Positions 56,990-64,000 of a stretch of DNA of 64,000 bases are shown here, one piece after another; within the stretch, counting starts at the first letter, position 1; every line of letters starts with the position of its first letter. The notes under the pieces were generated by a model. It searched no databases and was not told where the DNA came from. It saw only the letters and a program-made list of their open reading frames with translations. The translations under genes were made by a program, and so were the position numbers. Origin of the DNA: Thalassospira lucentensis (GTDB lineage: Bacteria; Pseudomonadota; Alphaproteobacteria; Rhodospirillales; Thalassospiraceae); NCBI RefSeq assembly GCF_011806425.1, contig NZ_JAATOV010000001.1, positions 1 to 64,000 on the forward strand, written 5' to 3'.

Positions 56990-57913
56990 ATGGCTGCCCA
57001 ACCAAGCATCAAGCAGCTCAAATATCTTGTCGCACTCGCAGAATGTGGCCATTTTGGCCGCGCTGCTGAGGCATGCTTCATCACGCAACCAAGTCTTTCG
57101 GCCGCAATTAACGAGCTTGAAAACCTGCTTGGCGCGCAATTGGTGGAGCGTAATAAACGACAAGTTCTGATCACCCCCCTTGGCGAAGATGTCGTCTCGC
57201 GGGCGCGAAGTATCCTTCAAGAAGTTGATGAACTGACCACCATGGCACAGGCCGCGACCGAACCACTTTCGGGGCCAATCCATATCGGCGTCATCCCGAC
57301 CATCGGCCCGTATTTGCTGCCCGATGTCATGACGCAGCTAAAATCAGGCTTCCCAAAATTGCAGCCGTTCCTGCGCGAAGACCAAACCGCCAAGCTGGTC
57401 TCGCTTTTGGCGGCGGGCAAATTGGACATGGCCCTGATTGCCCTTCCGATCGAAGAACCGTTTCTCGAAGAATTTGATCTGTTCGAAGATCGCTTTGTCT
57501 TTGCGTGTAGCCCGGACAATCCGCTGACCAAAAAGCGCCATATCGAAATCGCCGACATCAAGGACGAAAAGCTTCTTCTGCTTGAAGACGGCCACTGCCT
57601 GCGCGATCAGGCGCTTGAAGTTTGCCAAAAAGCCGGCTGGAGCAAATCTGCCGATTTTCAGGCCAACAGCCTGTCGACCTTGGTGCAAATGGTATCCGCC
57701 GGAATTGGCTCGACCTTGCTGCCCGAAATGTCGCTTGAGGTCGAAGCCCGTCGGCCAGACGCGCTTAAGATCATTCCGTTTGAAAATCCGGTCCCCATTC
57801 GCCGCATCGGCATGGTCTGGCGCCGCAGCTCTGCGCGCAAACGTGAATATCGTCAATTGGCTGCCCATTTGCGCGATAGCCTGACCGCCCAAAACTGCGC
57901 GGATGTCGCATAA
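56990..57913 (+). CDS. oxyR: Hydrogen peroxide-inducible regulator OxyR
   Basis: 307 residues, LysR family. Helix-turn-helix IKQLKYLVALAECGHFGRAAEACFITQPSLSAAINELE. The redox-switch cysteines are conserved: C203 in LLEDGHCLRDQALE and C212 in EVCQKAGW, spaced as in E. coli OxyR. Disulfide formation by peroxide turns it into an activator. Divergent from ahpC-ahpD, its likely targets. Confidence 0.93.
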   Translation: MAAQPSIKQLKYLVALAECGHFGRAAEACFITQPSLSAAINELENLLGAQLVERNKRQVLITPLGEDVVSRARSILQEVDELTTMAQAATEPLSGPIHIGVIPTIGPYLLPDVMTQLKSGFPKLQPFLREDQTAKLVSLLAAGKLDMALIALPIEEPFLEEFDLFEDRFVFACSPDNPLTKKRHIEIADIKDEKLLLLEDGHCLRDQALEVCQKAGWSKSADFQANSLSTLVQMVSAGIGSTLLPEMSLEVEARRPDALKIIPFENPVPIRRIGMVWRRSSARKREYRQLAAHLRDSLTAQNCADVA

Positions 57914-57972
57914 GCAGCAAAAGTTTCGTACACTACGGCCCCTTTATATATTCAGGACCAGATACCGAACCG

Positions 57973-58977
57973 ATGCTGCCAATCAAGGATGACAACCCGA
58001 CCACAATCACCCCATGGGTGACCTATGGCCTCATTGCGATCAATGTGGCGGTCTTCCTTGTCACCGTATCGCTTAGTCCTCAGGGCAACACCCTGGCAAC
58101 CTTGCAATATGGTGCTATCCCCGCAGTCTTGTTTGGTCATGCGGATTTACCGCCACAACTTGCCGTCTTTCCACCGGGATATGAATTTCTGACGATCTTC
58201 AGTTCCATGTTCATGCATGGCGGCTGGATGCATATTGGCGGCAACATGCTGTATCTTTGGGTGTTCGGCAACAATGTCGAAGACGCCATGGGCCATTTCC
58301 GTTTTTTGATATTCTATCTGTTGTGCGGGGTGGCGGCCGCCCTTGGCCATGGCTTGCTTGATACCCAGTCACAAGTACCAATGATCGGCGCATCCGGCGC
58401 ACTGGCCGGGGTTTTGGGCGCGTATTTCCTGCTCTATCCCAAGGCCCGGATTCTGGTCTGGTTCTTCTGGGTTTTCATTTTCTATGTGCCTGCTGTCTTC
58501 GTTCTGGGTTTCTGGTTCGTGACACAGGTCTTCAATTTCAGCAGTGGTGCGGGCGGCGGCATCGCATGGGTTGCCCATATCGCCGGTTTCATTGCCGGCG
58601 TTGCCCTGATCCCGCTGTTTAAGCACCGCAATGTGCCGCTTTGGCATGATGGGTCGCACGCCCCGGCCTTTGGCGTGTATCGCCCCGGCCGCCCGGGCCG
58701 CAAGGCGCGCGGCGTCAGCACCTCAAACTCACGGACATCAAGTACCGGCGCCCCACCCTGGGCTGCCGCCTATGAGGCCGAACGTGCGGCCAAACATGCC
58801 CGCATGAAGCGTAATAACGCCGGCCCGTGGGGCAAGGAACCCGAACCGGGTGAAACCCGTGACACATCGCCATGGGGCCGTTATCAGCCAAATAAACCCA
58901 AACCGGCCCCAAAACCGGGCATTGGTGTGCCCAAAGTTACCCGCTTGCATAAAGACCGCGACAAAGACGATACTTAA
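57973..58977 (+). CDS. Rhomboid-family intramembrane serine protease
   Basis: 334 residues. About six membrane helices cover 15-220; the loop MHGGWMHIGGNMLYLWVFGNNVED, the catalytic serine in GASGALAGVLGAYF and the catalytic histidine in VAHIAGFIAG are all present. Residues about 230-334 form a hydrophilic tail rich in proline, arginine and serine, with no domain I know, probably cytoplasmic and disordered. Cleaves membrane proteins within or near the bilayer; substrate unknown. Lies 59 bp after oxyR. Confidence 0.9.
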   Translation: MLPIKDDNPTTITPWVTYGLIAINVAVFLVTVSLSPQGNTLATLQYGAIPAVLFGHADLPPQLAVFPPGYEFLTIFSSMFMHGGWMHIGGNMLYLWVFGNNVEDAMGHFRFLIFYLLCGVAAALGHGLLDTQSQVPMIGASGALAGVLGAYFLLYPKARILVWFFWVFIFYVPAVFVLGFWFVTQVFNFSSGAGGGIAWVAHIAGFIAGVALIPLFKHRNVPLWHDGSHAPAFGVYRPGRPGRKARGVSTSNSRTSSTGAPPWAAAYEAERAAKHARMKRNNAGPWGKEPEPGETRDTSPWGRYQPNKPKPAPKPGIGVPKVTRLHKDRDKDDT

Positions 58978-59028
58978 ACGGTAACCTTTGACGCGAACCT
59001 TTCGTTCGTCCACGTCAGGAGCCTTAAA

Positions 59029-60075
59029 ATGCGCGCAGCCTATTTCACCGAGTACCAAGGTCCGATCAACGTTGAAAACGTCGATGACCCCACCCCATCA
59101 AACGATGGCGTTGTGATCAAGGTCGGTGCAACGGGTTTGTGTCGAAGCGACTGGCACGGCTGGATGGGCCATGATTCCGATGTGCAACTGCCCCATGTTC
59201 CCGGCCATGAATTTGCCGGCACTGTTGTGGCGGTTGGCAATGGCATTTCATCGTGGAAAGAAGGCGACCGGGTCACCGTCCCATTTGTATCGGGCTGCGG
59301 CCATTGCCCGGAATGCCACAGCGGCAATCACCAAGTCTGTGACAACCAATTCCAGCCCGGCTTTACCCACTGGGGCAGCTTTGCCGAATATGTCGCCATT
59401 GATTATGCCGACACCAATCTGATCGGCCTGCCCGATGACATGGATTTCGCCACCGCCGCCAGCCTTGGCTGCCGTTTTGCCACCAGTTTCCGCGGTGTGA
59501 TTGATCAGGGCAAAGTATCGGCGGGTCAAATCGTTGCCGTGCATGGCGCGGGCGGTGTTGGCCTATCGGCCATCATGATTGCCGCGGCGGCGGGTGCGTA
59601 TGTGGTTGCGGTCGATATTGACGACAGCAAGCTGGAATTTGCCAAGGAACTTGGCGCGAATGCCACGTTAAATGCTACGACAATTTCCGATATTCCAACC
59701 GCGATCAAAGACATTACACGCGGCGGCGCACATGTGTCGGTCGATGCCCTTGGCAGCGCGCAAACCAGCTTTAACTCCGTGTCCTGCCTGCGCAAACGCG
59801 GCAAACACATCCAGATCGGCCTGATGACCGGCGATCACGCCCATGCCAAAGTCCCGATGGACCGCATTGTCGCCCATGAACTGGAAATCCTCGGCAGCCA
59901 CGGCATGCAAGCATTTCGCTATCAAGATATGCTCGACATGATCATGACAGGCAAACTGGCACCACAAAAACTGATCGGGGATCGAGTCACCCTATCCGAA
60001 GGAGCCACTGCTCTTATGAACATGGATAGTTTCACCTCAACCGGCGTTACCGTGATAAATCGTTTTTCGGCATAG
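59029..60075 (+). CDS. Zinc-dependent alcohol dehydrogenase (medium-chain family)
   Basis: 348 residues. Catalytic zinc ligands: C in [12 protein letters not shown] in PGHEFAG. Structural zinc cysteines [18 protein letters not shown]-binding loop [10 protein letters not shown] near residue 175. Oxidises an alcohol to an aldehyde or ketone with NAD. Starts 51 bp after the rhomboid gene, substrate unknown. Confidence 0.92.
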   Translation: MRAAYFTEYQGPINVENVDDPTPSNDGVVIKVGATGLCRSDWHGWMGHDSDVQLPHVPGHEFAGTVVAVGNGISSWKEGDRVTVPFVSGCGHCPECHSGNHQVCDNQFQPGFTHWGSFAEYVAIDYADTNLIGLPDDMDFATAASLGCRFATSFRGVIDQGKVSAGQIVAVHGAGGVGLSAIMIAAAAGAYVVAVDIDDSKLEFAKELGANATLNATTISDIPTAIKDITRGGAHVSVDALGSAQTSFNSVSCLRKRGKHIQIGLMTGDHAHAKVPMDRIVAHELEILGSHGMQAFRYQDMLDMIMTGKLAPQKLIGDRVTLSEGATALMNMDSFTSTGVTVINRFSA

Positions 60076-60309
60076 AATTCTCAATAATGCCGCGTGTTGG
60101 GTAGATAGCCAATTTGTTGGAATAGCTACAACATTAGGTGCCATTAATACGCCACATTTTCAATTGCAATACGTATAGTAAAGACCTTACTTTTGGGGTG
60201 GGTATTCACCAGTTTTGGCCAATACCCTAAAAAGAGAACACCGACTTTCGCTTGGGACATAGTGGCGAAAGCAACGGTTTCCCGCCCACGAAGTGAGAGA
60301 AACGAAGTC

Positions 60310-60483
60310 ATGAGCGACAACCAAACTCTAGATGTCCCAACCCGGCGTAAGACAGAAACGCGATGCTTCCTGTTTTTGGCCGTATTTCTCGCCCCGGCCC
60401 TTTCGATTGCGATCGTTGGCGCTTTGGGCTTTTCAATCTGGATTTATCAAATGTTTGCCGGACCACCAGGACCGCCGATGTAA
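60310..60483 (+). CDS. napE: NapE, small membrane protein of the nitrate reductase operon
   Basis: 57 residues from ATG 60310 (MSDNQTLDVPTRRKTE). One membrane helix (FLFLAVFLAPALSIAIVGALGFSIWIYQM) and a GPPGPPM end, matching NapE/TorE small proteins. Function unknown. First gene of the nap operon; 16 bp before napF. The 234 bp upstream show no certain FNR box. Confidence 0.85.
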   Translation: MSDNQTLDVPTRRKTETRCFLFLAVFLAPALSIAIVGALGFSIWIYQMFAGPPGPPM

Positions 60484-60499
60484 GCGGTAGGGGGTGAAC

Positions 60500-61024
60500 A
60501 TGTCTGCACACGCAAAACAGACAAGCCGCCGTGATTTTCTGTCCCGCTTCCGGGCTGTTCCGGCGACGCATTCTGATCCAGTCGATGATGTGGTACGTCC
60601 ACCATGGGCACGCGATATTTGTGATCGCTGCACGGGATGCGGTGATTGTGCGCCAGCCTGCCCAGAAGGCATTATCGCATTTGACGGCAAAAACCATCCG
60701 GTCATTGATTTTACCAAAGGTGAATGCACCTTTTGCGGGGCCTGTTCCGATGCCTGCGCAGAGGGGGTCTTTGACCGCACAGCCGACGCCCCCTGGACCC
60801 TAGATGTTGACGTCGCAAAAACCTGTTTTGCTGAGAACGGAATTTACTGTCGGTCTTGCGGCGATGCTTGCCCGGAAACGGCGATCCGTATCGCACCACA
60901 ACTTGGTGGTCGGGCCCGTGTCATCATCGATGACGATACCTGTACGGGATGCGGCGCATGCCTTTCAGCCTGCCCTGCCGACGCCATATCCATCACCCGC
61001 CAAAAGGACACCGCCCATGGATGA
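60500..61024 (+). CDS. napF: Ferredoxin-type protein NapF
   Basis: 174 residues from ATG 60500; a GTG at 60494 is in frame. Cysteine clusters for four [4Fe-4S] centres: CDRCTGCGDCAPACP, CTFCGACSDAC, CRSCGDACP (with an upstream cysteine), and CTGCGACLSACP. Short twin-arginine-like start (TSRRDFLSRF) as in E. coli NapF, which works in the cytoplasm with NapA precursor. Overlaps napD by 8 bp. Confidence 0.92.
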   Translation: MSAHAKQTSRRDFLSRFRAVPATHSDPVDDVVRPPWARDICDRCTGCGDCAPACPEGIIAFDGKNHPVIDFTKGECTFCGACSDACAEGVFDRTADAPWTLDVDVAKTCFAENGIYCRSCGDACPETAIRIAPQLGGRARVIIDDDTCTGCGACLSACPADAISITRQKDTAHG

Positions 61025-61268
61025 AAATATCGGGGTGATCTCCAGCATGATTGTTCAGGCCCGCCCAGAAAAACTCGAAACAATCACAACAGAACTTAAA
61101 GCCTTTCCCGGCATCGAAATTTCCGCACGTGATCCGTCTGGAAAAATCATTGTCGTTCTGGAAGCAGAAAATGACAGGCAACTGGCCGACACCATGAACG
61201 ACATCGGCAACATTGCCGGCGTTCTTGGCGTCAACCTTGTCTATCACCACAACGAACATGCCAACTAG
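61017..61268 (+). CDS. napD: NapD, Tat-signal chaperone for NapA
   Basis: 83 residues from ATG 61017. Ferredoxin-like fold with ISSMIVQARPEKLETITTELKAFPGIEISARD and VVLEAENDRQLADTMNDIGNIAGVLGVNLVYHH. NapD binds the NapA twin-arginine signal and delays export until the cofactor is in. Start within napF, 67 bp before napA. Confidence 0.93.
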   Translation: MDENIGVISSMIVQARPEKLETITTELKAFPGIEISARDPSGKIIVVLEAENDRQLADTMNDIGNIAGVLGVNLVYHHNEHAN

Positions 61269-61335
61269 CGCCAACGCGCCTTAAAACAAGAAGCTGAAAA
61301 TCAAGAATTTGCCATCTGGCCCGAGGAAACAAACG

Positions 61336-63840
61336 ATGTTCAAGACAAAGATATCCCGCCGAGATGCCCTTAAAGCAAAAGCCGCCGCAGTGGCTGCCGC
61401 TGCTGCTGGCGTCAGTCTTCCGGCATCTGCACAGAATCTGGTAACCGAGACAGAACACACCGAACTCAAATGGTCCAAAGCCCCCTGCCGCTTTTGTGGT
61501 ACGGGATGTTCGGTCATGGTCGCGACCAAAGACAATCATATCGTGGCAACCCACGGTGATGTGCTGTCTCCTGTGAACCGCGGCCTGAACTGCGTCAAAG
61601 GCTACTTCCTGTCAAAAATCATGTATGGCAAGGACCGCCTGACGGAACCACTGCTGCGTAAAAAGAACGGCGTTTACGACAAAAACGGTGACTTCGAACC
61701 TGTTTCCTGGGACGAAGCATTCGATATCATGGCAGAGAAATGGAAAACGGCCCTAAAAACCAAAGGCCCAACCTCCGTTGGCATGTTTGGATCTGGTCAA
61801 TGGACCGTCTTTGAAGGCTATGCCGCATCCAAATTGATGAAAGCCGGTTTCCGGTCCAACAACATTGATCCCAACGCGCGCCACTGCATGGCGTCGGCTG
61901 TTGTCGGCTTCATGCGGACTTTTGGCATGGACGAACCCATGGGGTGCTATGACGACATGGAAGCCGCAGACGCCTTTGTGCTGTGGGGATCGAACATGGC
62001 CGAAATGCATCCGATCCTCTGGACCCGTGTCACGGATCGGCGCCTGTCGGCACCACATGTAAAAGTCGCCGTACTTTCGACCTATGAAAATCGCTGCTTT
62101 GATCTGGCCGACATCCCGATGGTGTTCAAACCCCAGACGGACCTCGTGATCCTCAACTACATCGCCAACCACATCATCTCGACCGGTCGGGTCAATACCG
62201 ACTTCGTCAACAAACATACCATTTTCCGGCGCGGCAACACCGATATTGGCTATGGCTTGCGTCCAGAAGACCCGCGCCAAAAATCCGCCGCACACGCATC
62301 CGATGCCGGTGGATCAACCGATATGACGTTCGACGAGTATGCCGAATTCGTATCGGAATATACGCTTGATAAAACCCATGAAATGACCGGCGTCCCCAAA
62401 GAACGCCTCAAAGCGCTTGCCGAGCTTTATGCTGATCCAAAGATCAAGGTCACGTCATTCTGGACCATGGGCTTTAACCAACATACGCGCGGCGTTTGGG
62501 CCAACAACCTGTGTTACAACATCCACCTTCTGACCGGTAAAATCGCCGAACCGGGCAATTCGCCCTTCTCGCTTACGGGGCAACCTTCGGCCTGTGGGAC
62601 AGCACGCGAAGTTGGGACATTCTCGCATCGGCTGCCTGCCGATATGGTCGTCACCAATCCCGAACACCGAAAAATGGCCGAGGAAATCTGGAAACTGCCC
62701 GAAGGCACCATTCCAGGCAAAGTTGGCTATCACGCAGCATTGCAGAACCGCATGCTCAAAGACGGCAAACTGAACGCGTACTGGGTGCAGTGTAATAACA
62801 ACATGCAGGCCGCCGCCAACATCAACGAAGAAGCTTGGCCGGGCTATCGCAACCCAGAAAACTTTATCGTTGTTTCCGATGCCTATCCGACCGTCACCTG
62901 CGAAGCGGCCGACCTTATCCTGCCAACAGCAATGTGGGTGGAAAAGGAAGGCTGTTACGGCAATGCCGAACGCCGTACGCACATGTGGCACCAGCTTGTT
63001 GACGCCCCGGGAAATGCAAAGTCGGATCTTTGGCAAGTGATGGAGTTCTCCAAACGCTTTGTCATGGAAGACGTCTGGCCCGAAGAACTTCTGGCCAAGG
63101 CACCCGAGATGCGGGGCAAAAGCTTGTTTGACGTGCTGTATCGCAACGGCAATGTCGACAAATTCCCGCTTGAGCAAACTGCCCCGAATTACAACAACGA
63201 CGAATCCAAGGAATACGGGTTCTACGTTCAAAAAGGCCTGTTTGAAGAATACGCCACCTTCGGACGTGGTCACGGGCACGATCTGGCACCGTTCGACCGC
63301 TATCACAATGAACGCGGCCTGCGCTGGCCGGTTGTTGATGGCAAAGAAACGCTTTGGCGGTACCGCGAAGGATATGACCCGTATGTCACGCCCGGTGCTG
63401 GGGTCGAATTTTATGGTCACAAGGATGGCAAGGCACGCATCTTTGCCCTTCCTTATGAACCCGCCGCCGAAAGCCCGGACGAAGAATATCCATTCTGGCT
63501 TTGCACCGGACGTGTTCTGGAACATTGGCACTCTGGTTCCATGACGCAGCGCGTACCAGAACTCTACCGCGCATTCCCGGATGCTGTGTGCTTCTTGCAC
63601 CCAGACGACGCCGCCGAACAGGGTCTGCGCCGTGGCGACGAAATCCGCGTGATTTCACGTCGTGGCAATATCCGTACACGCGTTGAAACACGCGGCCGTA
63701 ACAAGCCGCCTCGCGGACTTGTTTTCATTCCTTGGTTCGATGCCAGCGAGTTGATCAACAAGGTCACACTCGATGCGACCGACCCAATGTCAAAACAGAC
63801 TGACTACAAAAAATGCGCCATTCGCATTGAAAAAGTCTGA
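61336..63840 (+). CDS. napA: Periplasmic nitrate reductase catalytic subunit
   Basis: 834 residues from ATG 61336, with GAGGAAAC upstream. Twin-arginine signal [21 protein letters not shown], cleaved before about residue 33. [4Fe-4S] motif [12 protein letters not shown] with the fourth cysteine in GLNCVKGYF. Molybdenum-ligand cysteine in [13 protein letters not shown] (about residue 181). Bis-MGD enzyme that reduces nitrate to nitrite in the periplasm with electrons from NapB. Confidence 0.97.
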   Translation: MFKTKISRRDALKAKAAAVAAAAAGVSLPASAQNLVTETEHTELKWSKAPCRFCGTGCSVMVATKDNHIVATHGDVLSPVNRGLNCVKGYFLSKIMYGKDRLTEPLLRKKNGVYDKNGDFEPVSWDEAFDIMAEKWKTALKTKGPTSVGMFGSGQWTVFEGYAASKLMKAGFRSNNIDPNARHCMASAVVGFMRTFGMDEPMGCYDDMEAADAFVLWGSNMAEMHPILWTRVTDRRLSAPHVKVAVLSTYENRCFDLADIPMVFKPQTDLVILNYIANHIISTGRVNTDFVNKHTIFRRGNTDIGYGLRPEDPRQKSAAHASDAGGSTDMTFDEYAEFVSEYTLDKTHEMTGVPKERLKALAELYADPKIKVTSFWTMGFNQHTRGVWANNLCYNIHLLTGKIAEPGNSPFSLTGQPSACGTAREVGTFSHRLPADMVVTNPEHRKMAEEIWKLPEGTIPGKVGYHAALQNRMLKDGKLNAYWVQCNNNMQAAANINEEAWPGYRNPENFIVVSDAYPTVTCEAADLILPTAMWVEKEGCYGNAERRTHMWHQLVDAPGNAKSDLWQVMEFSKRFVMEDVWPEELLAKAPEMRGKSLFDVLYRNGNVDKFPLEQTAPNYNNDESKEYGFYVQKGLFEEYATFGRGHGHDLAPFDRYHNERGLRWPVVDGKETLWRYREGYDPYVTPGAGVEFYGHKDGKARIFALPYEPAAESPDEEYPFWLCTGRVLEHWHSGSMTQRVPELYRAFPDAVCFLHPDDAAEQGLRRGDEIRVISRRGNIRTRVETRGRNKPPRGLVFIPWFDASELINKVTLDATDPMSKQTDYKKCAIRIEKV

Positions 63841-63851
63841 AGGAGGAAACC

Positions 63852-64000
63852 ATGAAAATAAGTTCAAAATGGCTTCTGTCTCTTGCCATCATCAGCATTG
63901 CTGGCATGGCATATGCTTCAGAACCGATAACCACATTGCGCAGTACCGCCCCGGATCAGGAATCCGCTGCACCGCGCATCACCAATTTCGAAGATAACAG
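63852..64000 (+). CDS. napB: NapB, dihaem cytochrome c subunit (N-terminal part)
   Basis: 49 codons from ATG 63852, preceded by AGGAGGAAAC, and still open at the window edge. Signal peptide MKISSKWLLSLAIISIAGMAYA, then SEPITTLRSTAPDQESAA, typical of NapB before its haem motifs. The haem-binding CxxCH motifs lie beyond the window. Lies 11 bp after napA. Confidence 0.88.
   Translation, partial: MKISSKWLLSLAIISIAGMAYASEPITTLRSTAPDQESAAPRITNFEDN

Noticed and set aside
60076-60309. FNR box upstream of napE
   Set aside because: TTGTTGGAATAGCTACAAC is imperfect and does not fit TTGAT-N4-ATCAA; not enough to call.
62455-63600. 381-codon open frame opposite napA
   Set aside because: Antisense shadow; napA has all cofactor motifs in its own frame.

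Overview
The window looks like chromosome of an alphaproteobacterium, probably a marine Rhodospirillales member such as Thalassospira. This is an inference from gene content: the block yqeY-dnaG-rpoD, carA-carB-greA, an Lrp/trxB/LysR block, several TRAP and tripartite tricarboxylate (TTT) transporters, and a nap operon in the order E-F-D-A-B. Base composition is moderately GC-rich. No rRNA, CRISPR array or intact mobile element is present. Only one tRNA gene was found.

Left part (1 to about 24.15 kb) is accessory. It starts with the 5' part of a large VCBS/cadherin-repeat surface protein on the minus strand. Next comes a small graveyard of mobile DNA at 1.7-2.2 kb: one copy of a 102-bp repeat, a transposon-like end with four related ~22-bp motifs, and a truncated IS3-type orfA. 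Metabolic modules follow. Module 1 (2.7-10.2 kb) is a GntR regulator, ProC, a polar amino acid ABC transporter, a class IV aminotransferase-like protein and a ClC channel. Module 2 (10.4-17.7 kb) is a LysR regulator divergent from a 2-hydroxyacid dehydrogenase, an RraA-type aldolase, TctCBA and an FMN-dependent 2-hydroxyacid oxidase. Module 3 (17.8-23.65 kb, minus strand) is an SMP-30 lactonase, TRAP M/Q/P, a second TctC and an amidohydrolase/lactonase. A second copy of the 102-bp repeat lies just 3' of tRNA(CAT), so the whole 22-kb region is bracketed by direct repeats.

Middle part (24.15-37.9 kb) is conserved core: tRNA, rpoD, dnaG, yqeY, carAB, greA, an Lrp-type regulator, trxB and a LysR regulator, mostly with clear intrinsic terminators.

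Between 37.9 and 40.2 kb there are no convincing protein genes. Instead I see four candidate small RNAs, two on each strand. Each shows short C-rich (CCC to CCCCC) hairpin loops and ends in an intrinsic terminator. I regard this as the most interesting item in the window.

Right part (40.2-64 kb): dps; a catabolic operon of unknown substrate (LysR, DUF1445, TRAP P-Q-M, DUF2848, amidase); msrP; mntH with a palindromic operator; uvrB; an aspartate-type aminotransferase; an alpha/beta hydrolase; a peroxide-defence block (ahpC-like and ahpD, divergent from oxyR); a rhomboid protease; a zinc alcohol dehydrogenase; and the start of the periplasmic nitrate reductase operon napEFDAB, cut by the window end.
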